Source of the DNA: Sphingomonadales bacterium UBA6174
GTDB taxonomy: Bacteria > Pseudomonadota > Alphaproteobacteria > Sphingomonadales > Sphingomonadaceae
Length of the DNA: 5,183 nt
Reading direction: 5' to 3'
Assembly (NCBI GenBank): GCA_002422945.1
Contig: DITW01000077.1
Location: forward strand, 1 to 5,183
Shown here: positions 4,313 through 5,183 of the stretch, in pieces
How the letters are laid out: every line of letters starts with the position of its first letter
Position numbering within the stretch: position 1 is the stretch's first letter
Notes under the pieces: model-generated
The model's database searches: none
Seen by the model: only the letters and a program-made list of their open reading frames with translations
What the model was told of the DNA's origin: nothing
Position numbers and translations under genes: made by a program

Positions 4313-5183
4313 TGTATTCAAAATCGATCGAGATGGTCGAGGTCGCGCCTCGCGATGGTTTGCAGAACGAGCAATCGTTGGTTGCGACCGACAACAAGTT
4401 GGCGTTGATCGGTCGGGCGATTGCGGCTGGGTCGCGGCGGATTGAGGTGACCAGCTTCGTCAACCCGAAAGCTGTGCCGCAAATGGCCGATGCAGAAGCT
4501 GTTTGTGCTGGCCTGCCCGAGCGGGACGATGTGACCTATATTGGCTTGGTCATGAATGCGCGTGGCGCGGGTCGCGCGCTCGCAACGGGGCGGATTGATC
4601 AACTGGGTGCCGTGGCAGTGGCGACCGATAGCTTTGCCATGGCCAATCAGGGCCAGACCAGCGATGGCTCGGTCGAGGCCGCCCGAGACATCATTGCCAT
4701 GGCACGTGACGCGGGCAAGAGCGGGCAGGTGACGATCGGTGCCGCATTCGGCTGTCCGTTCGAGGGTGAAGTTGCGCAAGACCGCGTTGTGGCAATGGCT
4801 GTTGCATTGGCCGCAGCAGAGCCGGTTGAAATTGGCCTGGCTGACACTATCGGCGTTGCCAATCCGGCGCATGTGGCGTCGTTAATCGTCAAATTGCGCA
4901 CTGCCTTGCCGGAAATGCCGATACGCGTGCACTTTCACAACACACGTGGCACGGGCCTTGCCAATGTGTGGTCCGCCATTCTGGCAGGTGCTGTCACTGT
5001 CGATGCCTCAATTGGCGGTTTGGGCGGCTGTCCTTTCGCACCGGGCGCGGCTGGCAACGTCTCAACCGAAGACGTTGTCTACATGCTTGAACGCGCAGGC
5101 ATTCGCACAGGACTTGATCTTTCGCAGCTCGTGTCGGCCAATCACTGGATGGCCGAAGTGATGCAACGTAATCTGCCTGGGAT
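4312..5183 (+). CDS. Hydroxymethylglutaryl-CoA lyase family protein (3' end beyond window)
   Basis: This is a DRE-TIM metallolyase. Members cleave 3-hydroxy-3-methylglutaryl-CoA, or a related 3-hydroxyacyl-CoA, to acetyl-CoA and a keto acid in the cytoplasm. The 290 visible residues cover nearly the whole family length of about 300. VAPRDGLQNE carries R14 and D15; IEVTSFVNPKAVPQM carries E47; GLADTIG carries D178; HFHNTRG supplies H207 and H209. SIGGLGGCPFAPGAAGN gives catalytic C240 and metal ligand N249. Two positions differ from the well-studied human enzyme: Gln replaces the Lys after QNE (Q21), and HFHN replaces HCHD (N210). This leaves the exact substrate open; leucine/isovalerate breakdown is the default, but a branched acyl-CoA from another pathway is possible. 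The start overlaps the preceding stop, and AGAGG/GGTGG at 4297-4304 can serve as ribosome binding site. The gene is cut by the window edge. Confidence 0.92.
   Translation, partial: MYSKSIEMVEVAPRDGLQNEQSLVATDNKLALIGRAIAAGSRRIEVTSFVNPKAVPQMADAEAVCAGLPERDDVTYIGLVMNARGAGRALATGRIDQLGAVAVATDSFAMANQGQTSDGSVEAARDIIAMARDAGKSGQVTIGAAFGCPFEGEVAQDRVVAMAVALAAAEPVEIGLADTIGVANPAHVASLIVKLRTALPEMPIRVHFHNTRGTGLANVWSAILAGAVTVDASIGGLGGCPFAPGAAGNVSTEDVVYMLERAGIRTGLDLSQLVSANHWMAEVMQRNLPG

Noticed and set aside
4318..4872. Minus-strand ORFs of 184 and 84 residues opposite the lyase
   Set aside because: Both lie antisense to conserved lyase motifs and show no family signature of their own.

Overview
The window looks like chromosomal or large-replicon DNA from an alphaproteobacterium, most likely a sphingomonad. 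The evidence is a DUF3489-DUF2924-serine recombinase operon of the type common in that class, a TonB-dependent receptor fragment with a sphingomonad-style N-terminus, and moderately high GC. The assignment rests on family recognition, not on a marker gene.

Left part (about 1-2750). The window opens on the 3' end of a tRNA-Ser gene (minus strand), without its 5' half. This looks like a junction left by site-specific integration. A leader of about 240 bases follows, in which I see no convincing gene or promoter. Then come three tightly overlapping plus-strand genes: a small winged-helix DUF3489 protein (295-549), a DUF2924 protein (546-1031) and a 559-residue large serine recombinase (1018-2697). 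A rho-independent terminator closes the operon at 2727-2749.

Middle part (about 2750-3750). The 511 bases between the recombinase and the next gene are non-coding but highly organised. First there is about 180 bp packed with nested inverted repeats (2786-2967). An AT-rich stretch follows, carrying eight copies of AACAGG (five direct, three inverted). Three of the direct copies lie exactly 11 bp apart and a fourth 21 bp upstream, resembling replication iterons or a multi-site operator. The array ends just before the ribosome binding site of an unrecognised 103-codon gene (3209-3520). That gene stops exactly where a minus-strand TonB-dependent receptor gene is cut off after about 76 codons (3519-3746). 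The two truncated ends meet at a recombination scar near 3517-3520.

Right part (about 3750-5183). A compact intergenic region has divergent, overlapping promoter candidates sharing the palindrome TTGTATACAA, which resembles a GntR-family operator. Leftward it would drive the broken receptor gene. Rightward it would drive an unrecognised cysteine-containing 138-residue ORF that is coupled by a one-base overlap to a hydroxymethylglutaryl-CoA lyase family gene running off the window. The original unit was probably a regulated catabolic locus (outer-membrane uptake plus acyl-CoA cleavage), whose receptor arm was destroyed when the left-hand mobile DNA was joined to it.
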